From RUG13091 sp963619935 (GTDB lineage Bacteria; Bacillota_I; Bacilli_A; RFN20; CAG-826): a stretch of 23,336 nucleotides of DNA. The notes under the pieces are model-generated. The model did no database searches. It was not told the origin of the DNA and worked only from the letters and a program-made list of their open reading frames with translations. This document shows, in pieces, positions 1-7,790 of this stretch (its first letter is position 1; every line of letters starts with the position of its first letter). The stretch covers positions 1 through 23,336 of the forward strand of contig CAVEYA010000037.1 of NCBI GenBank assembly GCA_963619935.1. Direction: 5' to 3'. The position numbers and the translations under genes are program-made.

Positions 1-2
1 GT

Positions 3-1517
3 ATTATCTCACTTCAAGGTGTAAACAAAACTTTCGACGGTGTGACTGTCGTTGATAACTTTAACCTTGATATTACTAAGGGTGAATTCGTTACCTTTTT
101 AGGTCCTTCTGGATGTGGCAAAACGACAACTTTACGTATGATTGCCGGTTTTGAAACGCCTACAAGTGGCAAGATTTTATTAAATGGTGAGGATATTACT
201 AAAATTCCTCCATATAAAAGACCAATTAACACTGTTTTCCAACGTTACGCATTATTTCCTTATTTAGATGTATATGATAATGTAGCCTTTGGTTTAAAGA
301 TTAAAAAGATTCCTTACACAAAAGTTGATAAACATGGTAAGGAAGTTACTAAACTAAGACACTTAACTAATAAAGAAATTGACGCAAAGGTCGCAAGAGC
401 TTTAAAAATAGTGGACTTAGAAGAATTAGAAGATAGAGATATCTCTACTCTTTCTGGTGGTCAACAACAACGTGTCGCGATTGCTCGTGCGATTGTTAAT
501 GAACCAGAAATATTATTACTTGATGAGCCATTAGGCGCACTTGATTTAAAGATGCGCAAAGAAATGCAACTTGAACTTAAAGATATGCATAAAAAATTAG
601 GCATTACCTTCATTTATGTTACTCATGACCAAGAAGAAGCATTAACCATGTCAGACACAATTGTGGTTATGAAGTCCGGTGAAATCCAACAAGTTGGTTC
701 TCCAATGGATATTTATAATGAACCTGTAAATGCTTATGTTGCTAACTTTATTGGCGAATCCAATATTTATAACGCCACTATGGTGGGTAAAAAGAAAGTT
801 AGATTCTTAAATCATGTTTTTAACTGCGTAGATGATTTCCCACTTAATGAAAAAGTGGATGTTGTCATTAGACCAGAAGATGTCGAATTAGCAAAAATTA
901 AAGGTGAAGCTAAAGAAGGCAAACTAGTTGGTAAAATCGTTAATAAAGTATTTAAAGGCGTGCATTTTGAATATGTCATCATGGTGGGCAAAAATGAAAT
1001 TGTGGCCCAGGACACTAAAAATAGAGAAGTTAATGATATTGTCTCTGTTGATGTTGATCCAACTAATATTCAAATCATGAAGAAAGAATTAACGAAGAAT
1101 ATTTATCCAACTGCTTGGATTAATAATAAGAACCAAGTGGTTATTGGCGAAGATGCTTTTAAATGTGATGTAACACAATTATTAAAAGGTTCATCTTTAG
1201 ATGATGAAGGATATTTAGTAGGACCAGATGGCAAAAAATATGATTTAAACGACGCAGATGTGATTGCGGAAATCGATTTAAATAAAATTGAAATTACCGA
1301 TGGTTATGATAATGGTGATGCGAATGGTATTGTAGTAGACACAGTTTATAAAGGTGACCATTACTCTGTGATGGTAAGAACAGAAGAAGAGGAAGATTTT
1401 ATCTTAGACACTGTTTATACCTATAACGTTAACGATATGGTTTCTGTTTCTGTAAAAGCAGAAAATATTAAACTCACTTTGAAAGGTGATATTAAGAAAT
1501 ATGTCAAAGAAGATTAA
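3..1517 (+). CDS. potA: Spermidine/putrescine ABC transporter ATP-binding protein PotA (5' end outside window)
   Basis: This is the cytoplasmic ATPase of a polyamine importer, powering the PotB/PotC permease. The frame is open to the left edge, so the true start lies upstream; an internal GTG at 42 is not the start because the residues before it are already ABC-ATPase sequence. Visible motifs are Walker A GPSGCGKTT (102-128), a Q-loop (FQRYALFP), signature LSGGQQQRVAIARA, Walker B LLLDEPLGALD and H-loop THDQEEA. About 15 extra residues lie between the Q-loop and the signature. After the ATPase the protein has a TOBE-type region that appears twice (about 850-1080 and 1255-1490), making it about 505 residues or more against roughly 380 for E. 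coli PotA. It overlaps potB by 17 bases. Family identity is secure; polyamine specificity rests on the operon. Confidence 0.95.
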   Translation: MISLQGVNKTFDGVTVVDNFNLDITKGEFVTFLGPSGCGKTTTLRMIAGFETPTSGKILLNGEDITKIPPYKRPINTVFQRYALFPYLDVYDNVAFGLKIKKIPYTKVDKHGKEVTKLRHLTNKEIDAKVARALKIVDLEELEDRDISTLSGGQQQRVAIARAIVNEPEILLLDEPLGALDLKMRKEMQLELKDMHKKLGITFIYVTHDQEEALTMSDTIVVMKSGEIQQVGSPMDIYNEPVNAYVANFIGESNIYNATMVGKKKVRFLNHVFNCVDDFPLNEKVDVVIRPEDVELAKIKGEAKEGKLVGKIVNKVFKGVHFEYVIMVGKNEIVAQDTKNREVNDIVSVDVDPTNIQIMKKELTKNIYPTAWINNKNQVVIGEDAFKCDVTQLLKGSSLDDEGYLVGPDGKKYDLNDADVIAEIDLNKIEITDGYDNGDANGIVVDTVYKGDHYSVMVRTEEEEDFILDTVYTYNVNDMVSVSVKAENIKLTLKGDIKKYVKED

Positions 1518-2319
1518 GAATCATAAAAGAAACTTTTTCATGTTTCAAAGAAAATATCTCTGCATTCCATATGCCTTGTTTTTAATTCTCTTTGTGATTG
1601 TGCCAATTTTAATTATTGTGGTCTATGCATTCACAGATGACAAAGGTATATCTTTTAATGCTTTTATCAACTTTTTTACTACACCTTCTAAATTAAATGT
1701 TTTATTCGTATCGTTATTTATTGCTTTGCAAACCACAATTATCTGCTTATTAATTGGCTATCCATTAGCCTATTTCTTAGCGGATAAGAAGGTAAATAAG
1801 AACGCAGTCCTTGTGACATTATTTATCGCTCCAATGTGGATTAACTTTGTGTTAAGAACATGGGCCACAAGAGATGTTTTAAGCGCAATAGGGATCAATG
1901 GTGGTGATTATCCATACACCGCAACATTGATTGGTATGGTGCAAAACTATTTACCTTTTGTGATTTTACCTTTATACACGACAATGCTTAAACTCGATAA
2001 GAGCCAAATTGAAGCTGCGGCTGATTTAGGCGCTAATCCGAGCCAAGTATTCTTTAAGAGTATCTTACCTCAAACAGTGCCTGGTATTATTTCTGCTTGT
2101 TTAATGACTTTTATGCCAACTATGTCATCCTATGTCATTAGTGATATCTTTTCCGAAGGAAAGATTACAATCTTTGGTAAATTCATTGAATTAGAATTTG
2201 ATAATTCCTTATGGCATGACGGCTCCTTTATGGCGTTAATTATGTTAATAATCATTGGTCTAACAATGTTCTTAACAAAAAATAATGATAAAGAAGAGAA
2301 AAGAGGACAAAACTTATGA
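1501..2319 (+). CDS. potB: Spermidine/putrescine ABC transporter permease PotB
   Basis: This is an inner-membrane permease subunit of the polyamine importer. The protein is about 272 residues, with a hydrophobic N-terminal helix (LFLILFVIVPILIIVV) and several further membrane segments. It carries the EAA loop that contacts the ATPase (EAAADLGANPSQVFFKSILP). ATG 1501 is preferred over an upstream in-frame GTG at 1486, because an AAAGGTGAT Shine-Dalgarno (1482-1490) sits in front of the ATG. The gene begins inside potA and ends with TGA inside an ATGA overlap with potC, so the three are translationally coupled. The TGA stop supports the standard genetic code. Confidence 0.94.
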   Translation: MSKKIKNHKRNFFMFQRKYLCIPYALFLILFVIVPILIIVVYAFTDDKGISFNAFINFFTTPSKLNVLFVSLFIALQTTIICLLIGYPLAYFLADKKVNKNAVLVTLFIAPMWINFVLRTWATRDVLSAIGINGGDYPYTATLIGMVQNYLPFVILPLYTTMLKLDKSQIEAAADLGANPSQVFFKSILPQTVPGIISACLMTFMPTMSSYVISDIFSEGKITIFGKFIELEFDNSLWHDGSFMALIMLIIIGLTMFLTKNNDKEEKRGQNL

Positions 2320-3170
2320 GAAAAGGCCTCTTTAAGAAAATCTTTGGTCAAACCTATATATGGTTAGTCATGTTATTAATGTACTTACCGATTTTAGTGC
2401 TAATTGCTTATTCTTTCTCGAATGGTTTAATTGGTGGTAAATTCAATTTCACTTGGGATTTATATATCAAGTTATTTAAAAATAAAGAGATTATGATTGC
2501 CTTAGGCAACACAATCTTGATTGCGATTATTTCCGCAGTTGTTTCTACTGTTTTAGGGACAATGGGGGCAATTGGTGCTTTCTATAGCAAAGCCAAAATG
2601 CGTAAGACTATTGATATGGCGACACAAATACCAGTTGTTAACGCTGAAATAGTGGTAGCCTTCTCTTTAACTGTGATGTTTGTCTTTATTGGAGAAAAGA
2701 TTTTCCATCATAATGCTTTCTCTTTTTGGACATTATTGATTGGTCACGTATCTTTATCTCTTCCATTTGTCTACATTAATGTTAAACCTAAATTGCAACA
2801 AATGGATCCTTCATTATATGAAGCAGCGATTGATTTAGGTGCTTCTCCAAGATTAGCTTTAAGAAAAGTTATTATTCCAGAATTGTTACCTGGTGTATTA
2901 AGCGGTTTCTTATTAGCGATTACTTTATCTTTAGATGATTTTATTATCACTAGATTCACCAGTGGACCTGGTTTATTAAGCGGCACAGAAAAGATTGTTA
3001 CTTTATCTACTTATATCCAAGATAGAATCAGAAGAAAAGGTGTGCCTAACGAAATGCGTGCTTTAACTGCGATTATCTTTGTCTTAGTGGTTATTGCAGT
3101 GATATGCGTCACGATTTATCGTGTTAAACAATCTAAACACGTTAAAGTGAGAAAGGGGAGAGAAGCTTAA
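2316..3170 (+). CDS. potC: Spermidine/putrescine ABC transporter permease PotC
   Basis: This is the second permease subunit, pairing with PotB to form the membrane channel. It has 284 residues, a normal length for PotC. An N-terminal membrane segment (WLVMLLMYLPILVLIAYSFS) is followed by further helices. The EAA loop reads EAAIDLGASPRLALRKVIIP and is followed by LLPGVLSGFLLAITLSLDDF, typical of PotC/PotI proteins. The start overlaps the potB stop (ATGA), with an AAGAGGAC-type ribosome site about 10 bases upstream. The basic C-terminus ends one base before potD. Confidence 0.94.
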   Translation: MRKGLFKKIFGQTYIWLVMLLMYLPILVLIAYSFSNGLIGGKFNFTWDLYIKLFKNKEIMIALGNTILIAIISAVVSTVLGTMGAIGAFYSKAKMRKTIDMATQIPVVNAEIVVAFSLTVMFVFIGEKIFHHNAFSFWTLLIGHVSLSLPFVYINVKPKLQQMDPSLYEAAIDLGASPRLALRKVIIPELLPGVLSGFLLAITLSLDDFIITRFTSGPGLLSGTEKIVTLSTYIQDRIRRKGVPNEMRALTAIIFVLVVIAVICVTIYRVKQSKHVKVRKGREA

Positions 3171-3171
3171 T

Positions 3172-4833
3172 ATGAAGAAAAAGATTATTCCTGTGATCAG
3201 TGTTTTAACTTTAAGTTTAGTCACTCCTTTAGCAGTCTCTACAACATCTATTTCTGAAGTCAAAGCCGAAGAAGTAGTTAATGACCAAGTCACTTTAAGA
3301 GTCAAGAACATGGGTGACTATATCTATGTTCATGAAGAAGATGGTGACGCTCCTGATTTAATTCACCAATTTGAAAGTTGGATGAAAGAAAACACCAAGT
3401 ATAAGAATGTCAAAGTAGCGTATGAAACAACAGACACAAACGAGACATTATTAACCGAATTACAAACTGGTAAAGCGGCCTATGATTTAATATGCCCAAG
3501 CGATTACATGATTCAAAAGATGATTCGTGAGGATTTAATTGAAAAATTAGATGCTTCCTATCGCGATGAAGTTTTAAGTGATTATGATACTTATGCTTCT
3601 ACCTATGTCCGTAGTCAATTAGATAACATTACTTCCACTGATGTGAATGGTAACACAGTCACATTAGGTGAATATGCAGTTGGCTATATGTGGGGCACCT
3701 TAGGTTTATTATTTAATCCTACCTATGGTAATTATGATACCGCTCAATTAATTAAAGACATGGAATCCTGGGAAGTTTTATGGAACAGTGACTATGCAGG
3801 AACAATATCGATTAAAGATAGTATGCGTGATACTTACGCCGCAGTTTTGATGCGTGTTTATAAAGATGAATTAAATCAATATCGTTCTTGGTATTTAGCA
3901 GGAGTGGATGATGAAGGCAATGCTTATACATCTACTGACTATACTGCATCTATTCAATCTGTTTTTGATCGAGTAAGTGATGACGATATTAAATTAGTAA
4001 AAGAAAATCTTGATGATTTAAAAGGCAATATCTTTGGTCTTGAAGTCGATAGTGGCAAGATGGACATTGTCCAAGAAAGAATTGGTATTAACCTTGCTTG
4101 GAGTGGTGACGCAGTTTACTCTATGGAATTAGGTAGTGACAATGATATTGATTTACTTTATTCCATTCCATTAGAAGGCAGTAACATCTGGTTTGATGGC
4201 TGGGTGATGCCAAAAGTGGCCCGTAGCGAGGCGCAAAGAGAGGTAGCTTATTATTTCCTTAACTTTATCTCTATGCCAGAGAATGCGGCGCAAAACATGG
4301 ATTATACGGGATATTCTAGCTTCATCGGTGGTGATGATATTCTTTCTTTAGTCCAAGAATGGTACGATATCCGTTATTCTATTGCGGAAGAAGAAAATAT
4401 TGATATTAGTGAAGTATCAATTGACCCAAGTTGGGAACAAGTGGATTTAAATTACATCTTTAATCCTGATTTCGGCACATCTATTTATGTGCAAAATACT
4501 GATTACATTTTTTATACAGATGAATACTTCTATAGTCTTACTGATGATAGTGGTGAATCTTATTCTAATTTGGCAGTAGGTGGAGATTTCTTTTGTCAAT
4601 ATCCAGACTTTGAAACATTGGTAAGATGTGCAGTCATGAAAGACTATGGCAAACAAAATGAAGCAGTGGTGGCAATGTGGGAGAAGTTTAAAACTTCTAG
4701 TATGCCAACCTGGGCAATTATCTTATTAGCAATTGAAGTAGCCTTAATGGCAGGTTTATTCCTTTTCTTTGTTATCTCTAAACACTTAAAACTTAAGCTT
4801 AGAGCTAAACGCAAAGCGGAAAAACAAAAGTAA
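3172..4833 (+). CDS. potD: Polyamine-binding protein PotD, membrane-anchored form
   Basis: This is the extracytoplasmic substrate-binding subunit that delivers polyamine to PotBC. It has an N-terminal signal peptide with a likely cleavage site after residue 32 (VKA/EE) and no lipobox cysteine. The type-1 periplasmic-binding fold shows DLICPSDYMIQKM, a GYMWGTLGLLFNP strand and INLAWSGDA. After NAAQNMDYTGYSSFI, which matches the usual PotD hinge region, there are roughly 80 extra residues before the last helix (EAVVAMWEKFK). The C-terminus holds a membrane helix (about 514-536) followed by a lysine/arginine tail, so the protein is probably anchored from its C-terminus. Length is 553 against about 350 for E. 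coli PotD. It follows potC by one base with a strong AAAGGGGAG ribosome site. Confidence 0.92.
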   Translation: MKKKIIPVISVLTLSLVTPLAVSTTSISEVKAEEVVNDQVTLRVKNMGDYIYVHEEDGDAPDLIHQFESWMKENTKYKNVKVAYETTDTNETLLTELQTGKAAYDLICPSDYMIQKMIREDLIEKLDASYRDEVLSDYDTYASTYVRSQLDNITSTDVNGNTVTLGEYAVGYMWGTLGLLFNPTYGNYDTAQLIKDMESWEVLWNSDYAGTISIKDSMRDTYAAVLMRVYKDELNQYRSWYLAGVDDEGNAYTSTDYTASIQSVFDRVSDDDIKLVKENLDDLKGNIFGLEVDSGKMDIVQERIGINLAWSGDAVYSMELGSDNDIDLLYSIPLEGSNIWFDGWVMPKVARSEAQREVAYYFLNFISMPENAAQNMDYTGYSSFIGGDDILSLVQEWYDIRYSIAEEENIDISEVSIDPSWEQVDLNYIFNPDFGTSIYVQNTDYIFYTDEYFYSLTDDSGESYSNLAVGGDFFCQYPDFETLVRCAVMKDYGKQNEAVVAMWEKFKTSSMPTWAIILLAIEVALMAGLFLFFVISKHLKLKLRAKRKAEKQK

Positions 4834-4858
4834 TTGCTAAAATTCGTAATTTTATTAC

Positions 4859-4888
4859 TTGATACTAGAAAAATAGCAGTGCTATAAT
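4859..4888 (+). promoter_or_regulatory. Sigma-A promoter for the tRNA-Cys/Arg/Pro cluster
   Basis: A -35 TTGATA (4859-4864), an 18-base spacer and a perfect -10 TATAAT (4883-4888) with extended TG (TGCTATAAT) lie 17 bases before tRNA-Cys. This is a strong housekeeping-type promoter placed directly after potD. Confidence 0.8.
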
Positions 4889-4905
4889 ACTTAACGCTGC
4901 ACAAT

Positions 4906-4980
4906 GGTTCTTTAGCCAAGTTGGTAAGGCAATTGACTGCAACTCAATGATCGCTGGTTCGAATCCGGCAAGAACCTCCA
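4906..4980 (+). tRNA. tRNA-Cys (GCA)
   Basis: A full cloverleaf is visible: acceptor GGTTCTT/AAGAACC, anticodon stem ATTGA/TCAAT with anticodon GCA at 4939-4941, T-stem GCTGG/CCGGC, discriminator U and an encoded CCA. U73 is the expected cysteine identity base. Confidence 0.97.
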
Positions 4981-4992
4981 GCGTTTATTCAC

Positions 4993-5019
4993 TGCCGATG
5001 ATTCGAATAATTAACGGCA
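4993..5019 (+). other. Hairpin in the tRNA-Cys/tRNA-Arg spacer
   Basis: TGCCG (4993-4997) pairs with CGGCA (5015-5019) around an inner ATTCGAAT palindrome. No clean T-run follows, so it looks more like a processing or spacing hairpin than a terminator. No function is assigned. Confidence 0.35.
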
Positions 5020-5034
5020 AAATAAAATACATAT

Positions 5035-5111
5035 GCGCCTCTAGCTCAACTGGATAGAGTGTCAGACTACGAATCTGGAGGTTACGAGTTCGATTCTTGT
5101 GAGGCGCGCCA
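5035..5111 (+). tRNA. tRNA-Arg (ACG)
   Basis: Acceptor GCGCCTC/GAGGCGC, anticodon loop CTACGAA with anticodon ACG (5069-5071), T-stem ACGAG/CTTGT, discriminator G and an encoded CCA. The A34 is expected to be deaminated to inosine by TadA (known for this isoacceptor). Confidence 0.97.
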
Positions 5112-5115
5112 TTAT

Positions 5116-5192
5116 CGGGACGTAGCGTAGCTTGGTATCGCGTCAGTTTTGGGAACTGAAGGTCGCAGGTTCAAATCCTGTCGTCCCGACCA
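5116..5192 (+). tRNA. tRNA-Pro (TGG)
   Basis: Acceptor CGGGACG/CGTCCCG, anticodon stem TCAGT/ACTGA with anticodon TGG (5150-5152), T-stem GCAGG/CCTGT, discriminator A and an encoded CCA. Only 4 bases separate it from tRNA-Arg, so the three tRNAs are one transcript. Confidence 0.97.
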
Positions 5193-5203
5193 TTATGAAG
5201 AAT

Positions 5204-5231
5204 AAGCATTTCGAAAGAGGTGCTTTTTATT
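5204..5231 (+). terminator. Rho-independent terminator after the tRNA-Cys/Arg/Pro cluster
   Basis: AAGCATTTC pairs with GAGGTGCTT (with two G-U pairs) across a GAAA tetraloop and is followed directly by a T-rich tract. Confidence 0.85.
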
Positions 5232-5295
5232 TATTAAAAACGCTACAATTTATTTAATATTAATTGATAAAAAAGCGAAATATTGAGGTTATAAA

Positions 5296-5750
5296 ATGCA
5301 AAAGCAAAAAATTGTTTTAAATTATTCTACTGGTGGTTTTGGACCAATAGATGATGCTTACAGTGAAACTCTTACAATTACTGAAAAGTCTATTTAATAT
5401 GACTTTAACTGGGAGATTAACAAAGAAGAAATGCCACTTCCAATGGAAAATTACGGCTTTTATGTAAACCATAATTTACATTTAGAATCAAAAATCCATT
5501 TAATAAAAATAACAGAATTTTACTTGATGAACTTGTTGATATATTAAAAAGATTATCCGTTATAGGAAATATTAATTTTTTTGATGAGGACATTCTTAAC
5601 TATAGTTATATATATAAAGGTGAAACCATTATACGTAAGGCATTTTGGAATGAGCGTGATGAAATAAAAAAGGAAATCAATCATTGGCTACAAAAATTAA
5701 TGCCTGATGGTTTAGTTATGCCTAATTTTTTAAAAAAATCAATTTTATAG
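5296..5750 (+). pseudogene. Decayed gene, unknown family (in-frame stop plus frameshift)
   Basis: A good ribosome site (GAGGT, 5285-5289) and ATG begin a readable protein (MQKQKIVLNYSTGGFGP...). TAA at 5395-5397 interrupts it after 33 codons. The same frame then continues sensibly (YDFNWEINKEEMPLPMENYG) to an A-run near 5490-5494. Beyond that the protein-like sequence moves to another frame (LLDELVDILKRLSVIG ... FWNERDEIKKEINHWLQKL) and ends with TAG at 5748-5750. Repaired, it would be about 150 residues, charged and soluble, without a signal peptide or membrane segment. I do not recognise the family. A small accessory or immunity-type protein is possible but not supported. Sequencing error could explain one lesion, less easily both. 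Confidence 0.6.
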
Positions 5751-5874
5751 ATTAAGATATGTGAAAATATTTTTTGATCATAAGGTTTTTATGAAGCTAA
5801 AGACGATATAAATACGTTGATGTTGTAATTTTCGCACGCACATTATGAAAAGCTTCTACTATTAATTTTTATTA

Positions 5875-6221
5875 TTTATTCGATTAGTAGTTAATGAGAG
5901 TAATGTTTTTAACATTGATTTCCATTTAAATAAGAATGGTGGTTGTAATGTTTCAATTTGTCATAATATTGGGATAGTTAAACCAAAAATTATTAATATT
6001 AGTTGTATCTATTGTAATTTCTAATAACCCAAATCATTGGTAAATTAACGGTTGATAATACCTCTATATATAACTACCGCGATATCACAGAAGAATATAT
6101 TCGTGAATTTAATAACACTACAATTAATGCTGCTGAGTATGATAGTTCATTAGATAGATATAATAAATCGCTTTTAAGTAAGAAAATCTCCTTAACGGAT
6201 GACCCTAATATAAGTATGTAA
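5875..6221 (+). pseudogene. Decayed gene remnant, unknown family
   Basis: Two readable segments in different frames lie back to back. The first (about 5875-6024) contains VVNESNVFNIDFHLNKNGG and ends at TAATAA. The second (about 6030-6221) reads IIGKLTVDNTSIYNYRDI and then a hydrophilic stretch ending NISM and TAA. They look like one former coding region split by a frameshift; no start codon or ribosome site could be placed. The composition is as AT-rich as the flanks. No family is recognised. It may be the C-terminal part of a secreted or surface protein, but that is a guess. Between 5751 and 5874 I see nothing coding. Confidence 0.4.
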
Positions 6222-6268
6222 TCTATTAAGATATACCTTAATTTTTTATTATTTTTGGTATTTTCTTA

Positions 6269-6297
6269 TTGTATTTATTTATAAAATCATATATATT
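6269..6297 (+). promoter_or_regulatory. Probable promoter for tRNA-Ala/tRNA-Met
   Basis: TTGTAT (6269-6274), a 17-base spacer and TATATT (6292-6297) lie 33 bases before tRNA-Ala. A small GCGC...GCGC hairpin sits in the leader at about 6304-6319. Confidence 0.55.
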
Positions 6298-6330
6298 TCT
6301 AAATGCGCATAAAAGCGCAGACTAGGTAAT

Positions 6331-6406
6331 GGGTCTATAGCTCAGTTGGGAGAGCACCTGATTTGCATTCAGGGGGTCGAGAGTTCGAGTCTCTTTAGAT
6401 CCACCA
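6331..6406 (+). tRNA. tRNA-Ala (TGC)
   Basis: Acceptor GGGTCTA/TAGATCC includes the G3-U70 wobble pair that marks alanine tRNAs. Anticodon stem CCTGA/TCAGG, anticodon TGC (6364-6366), T-stem GAGAG/CTCTT, discriminator A and an encoded CCA. Confidence 0.97.
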
Positions 6407-6413
6407 ATTACTT

Positions 6414-6490
6414 GGCTGGATAGCTCAGTTGGCTAGAGCATTCGGTTCATACCCGGGCGGTCGAGGGTTCGAGTCCCCCTCCAGCTACCA
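6414..6490 (+). tRNA. Elongator tRNA-Met (CAT)
   Basis: The anticodon loop TTCATAC sits in a TTCGG/CCGGG stem, and the acceptor GGCTGGA/TCCAGCT begins with a G-U pair. It lacks the initiator's C1-A72 mismatch and GGG/CCC anticodon stem, and it resembles the Bacillus elongator tRNA-Met more than the lysidine-modified tRNA-Ile2. The T-stem GAGGG/CCCCC contains one A-C mismatch. Confidence 0.9.
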
Positions 6491-6502
6491 ATCTTATAAA
6501 TG

Positions 6503-6525
6503 ACAGCTTAAATGCTGTTTTTTTA
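6503..6525 (+). terminator. Rho-independent terminator after tRNA-Ala/tRNA-Met
   Basis: ACAGC (6503-6507) pairs with GCTGT (6514-6518) around a 6-base loop, followed by a T-run. Confidence 0.8.
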
Positions 6526-6588
6526 TTTCTTTATTATTTTTTGCTCAATTCCTAACACAATTTTGTACAATATATACGAGGTATCAAT

Positions 6589-7614
6589 ATGTCACAACAC
6601 GAATTATCTAAAGGTCGTCTTTTAGACGAAGAAGGAAATCTTAATGAAGCTGGTTTTGCTTATAAACTAGTTAAAGAATATAACCGTAAAGATATCAAAG
6701 GACTCAAAACCCGTATTAAAGAGTGGGATTACTATTATATTGGTGATCAGAATTACGGAATTGCTTTAACAATTGATGATAATTCCTATATGGGTTTAGT
6801 GTCTGTTTCTGTTCTTGATTTTAATAATAAAAAAGATGTTACAAAATCAATTATGTATTGGTTTACCTTTGGCAGTGTGAACTTACCAAGTAGCAGTGAA
6901 GATGGTGATGTCTTTAAAAGTGGCAAAAACTATTCCATGTATTTTCAAAATAAACATGGTGTCCGTCGTTTAATTTGCTCAATGAAGAATGTTGTTAAAG
7001 GTCAAGATTTTGAGTGCGATATTTCTTTAAAAGAAACTAGTCCATATTCCATGGTAATTGCGACACCTTTTAACAAAAAAAGACATTTTTACTATAACCA
7101 AAAGATTAATTTATTAAAGGCAAATGGTTATTTTAAATTTGGTGATTTATCTTATCAATTTAATAAAGACGCTTATGGTGGCTTAGACTGGGGTAGAGGA
7201 GTATGGACTTATTCTAATACCTGGTATTGGTCTTCTTTAAACGGTGTTTATAATAATCACCGTATTGCGTTTAATTTAGGATATGGCTTTGGGGATACTT
7301 CTCACGCCACAGAGAATATGCTATTCGTGGATGATAAAGCTTATAAATTGGATGATGTAGTCTTTAATATTCCAAAGAATAAAAAGAATAAAGATGATTA
7401 TCTATCTCCTTGGTCTATAACTAGTAAAACTGGAGATATTAATCTTATATTTACTCCTATATTAGATAGAAAGAGCAATACGAACGCATTAGTGATTCAA
7501 AGTGATCAACATCAAGTATTTGGTCGTTTCTCTGGTTATTTCCTTGTTAACGGGGAGAAAATAGAATTTAATAATCTTATCGGTTTTGCTGAAAAAGTAA
7601 AAAACCGTTGGTAG
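6589..7614 (+). CDS. DUF2804 family protein
   Basis: A 341-residue soluble protein with no signal peptide or membrane segment. I assign it to the DUF2804 family from overall pattern: an N-terminal ELSKGRLLDEEGNLNEAGFA block and aromatic-rich beta-strands. The family hallmark GGLDWGRGVWTYSNTWYW appears in the middle, and the protein ends with a beta-rich part containing NNLIGFAEKVKNRW. Members are predicted lipocalin-like beta-barrels with no established enzymatic role; aromatic residues may line a ligand pocket (inference). Ribosome site GAGGT (6578-6582) sits 6 bases before the ATG. The gene has its own terminator and is not in an operon. Its closeness to the upstream tRNA terminator suggests an individual promoter, but no convincing -35/-10 pair could be fixed. 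Confidence 0.8.
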   Translation: MSQHELSKGRLLDEEGNLNEAGFAYKLVKEYNRKDIKGLKTRIKEWDYYYIGDQNYGIALTIDDNSYMGLVSVSVLDFNNKKDVTKSIMYWFTFGSVNLPSSSEDGDVFKSGKNYSMYFQNKHGVRRLICSMKNVVKGQDFECDISLKETSPYSMVIATPFNKKRHFYYNQKINLLKANGYFKFGDLSYQFNKDAYGGLDWGRGVWTYSNTWYWSSLNGVYNNHRIAFNLGYGFGDTSHATENMLFVDDKAYKLDDVVFNIPKNKKNKDDYLSPWSITSKTGDINLIFTPILDRKSNTNALVIQSDQHQVFGRFSGYFLVNGEKIEFNNLIGFAEKVKNRW

Positions 7615-7623
7615 ATAGAAATT

Positions 7624-7650
7624 AGCACTTATCGGTGCTTTTTTCTTTTG
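7624..7650 (+). terminator. Terminator of the DUF2804 gene
   Basis: AGCAC (7624-7628) pairs with GTGCT (7635-7639) around a 6-base loop, followed by a run of six T. Confidence 0.82.
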
Positions 7651-7671
7651 CTTTTTAATATTCGTTATTTG

Positions 7672-7728
7672 CCCTTTCCGGGTATATAAATTAAAAAAAT
7701 CGCAAAAACAGTACCCGAAAGAAGGGGG
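7672..7728. repeat. Imperfect inverted repeat between convergent genes
   Basis: CGGGTA (7679-7684) is the exact complement of TACCCG (7712-7717). The flanking CCCTTTC and GAAGGGG extend it imperfectly. It lies between two terminators in the convergent interval. No function is assigned. Confidence 0.35.
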
Positions 7729-7758
7729 TTTCACATCTAATCAAAAAATAATGAGCAT

Positions 7759-7790
7759 TAAAAAAGGCACCTTTCAGTGCCTCATTTTTT
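7759..7790 (-). terminator. Bidirectional terminator, serving the minus-strand lipoprotein gene
   Basis: AGGCAC (7765-7770) pairs with GTGCCT (7777-7782). The hairpin is flanked by A-rich sequence on the left and T-rich on the right, so it has a U-tract in either direction. It begins immediately after the lipoprotein stop codon. Confidence 0.85.

Noticed and set aside
4838..4854. TAAAATT-CGT-AATTTTA palindrome after potD as a terminator
   Set aside because: The stem is all A-T and no proper T-run follows, so stability is too low to call.
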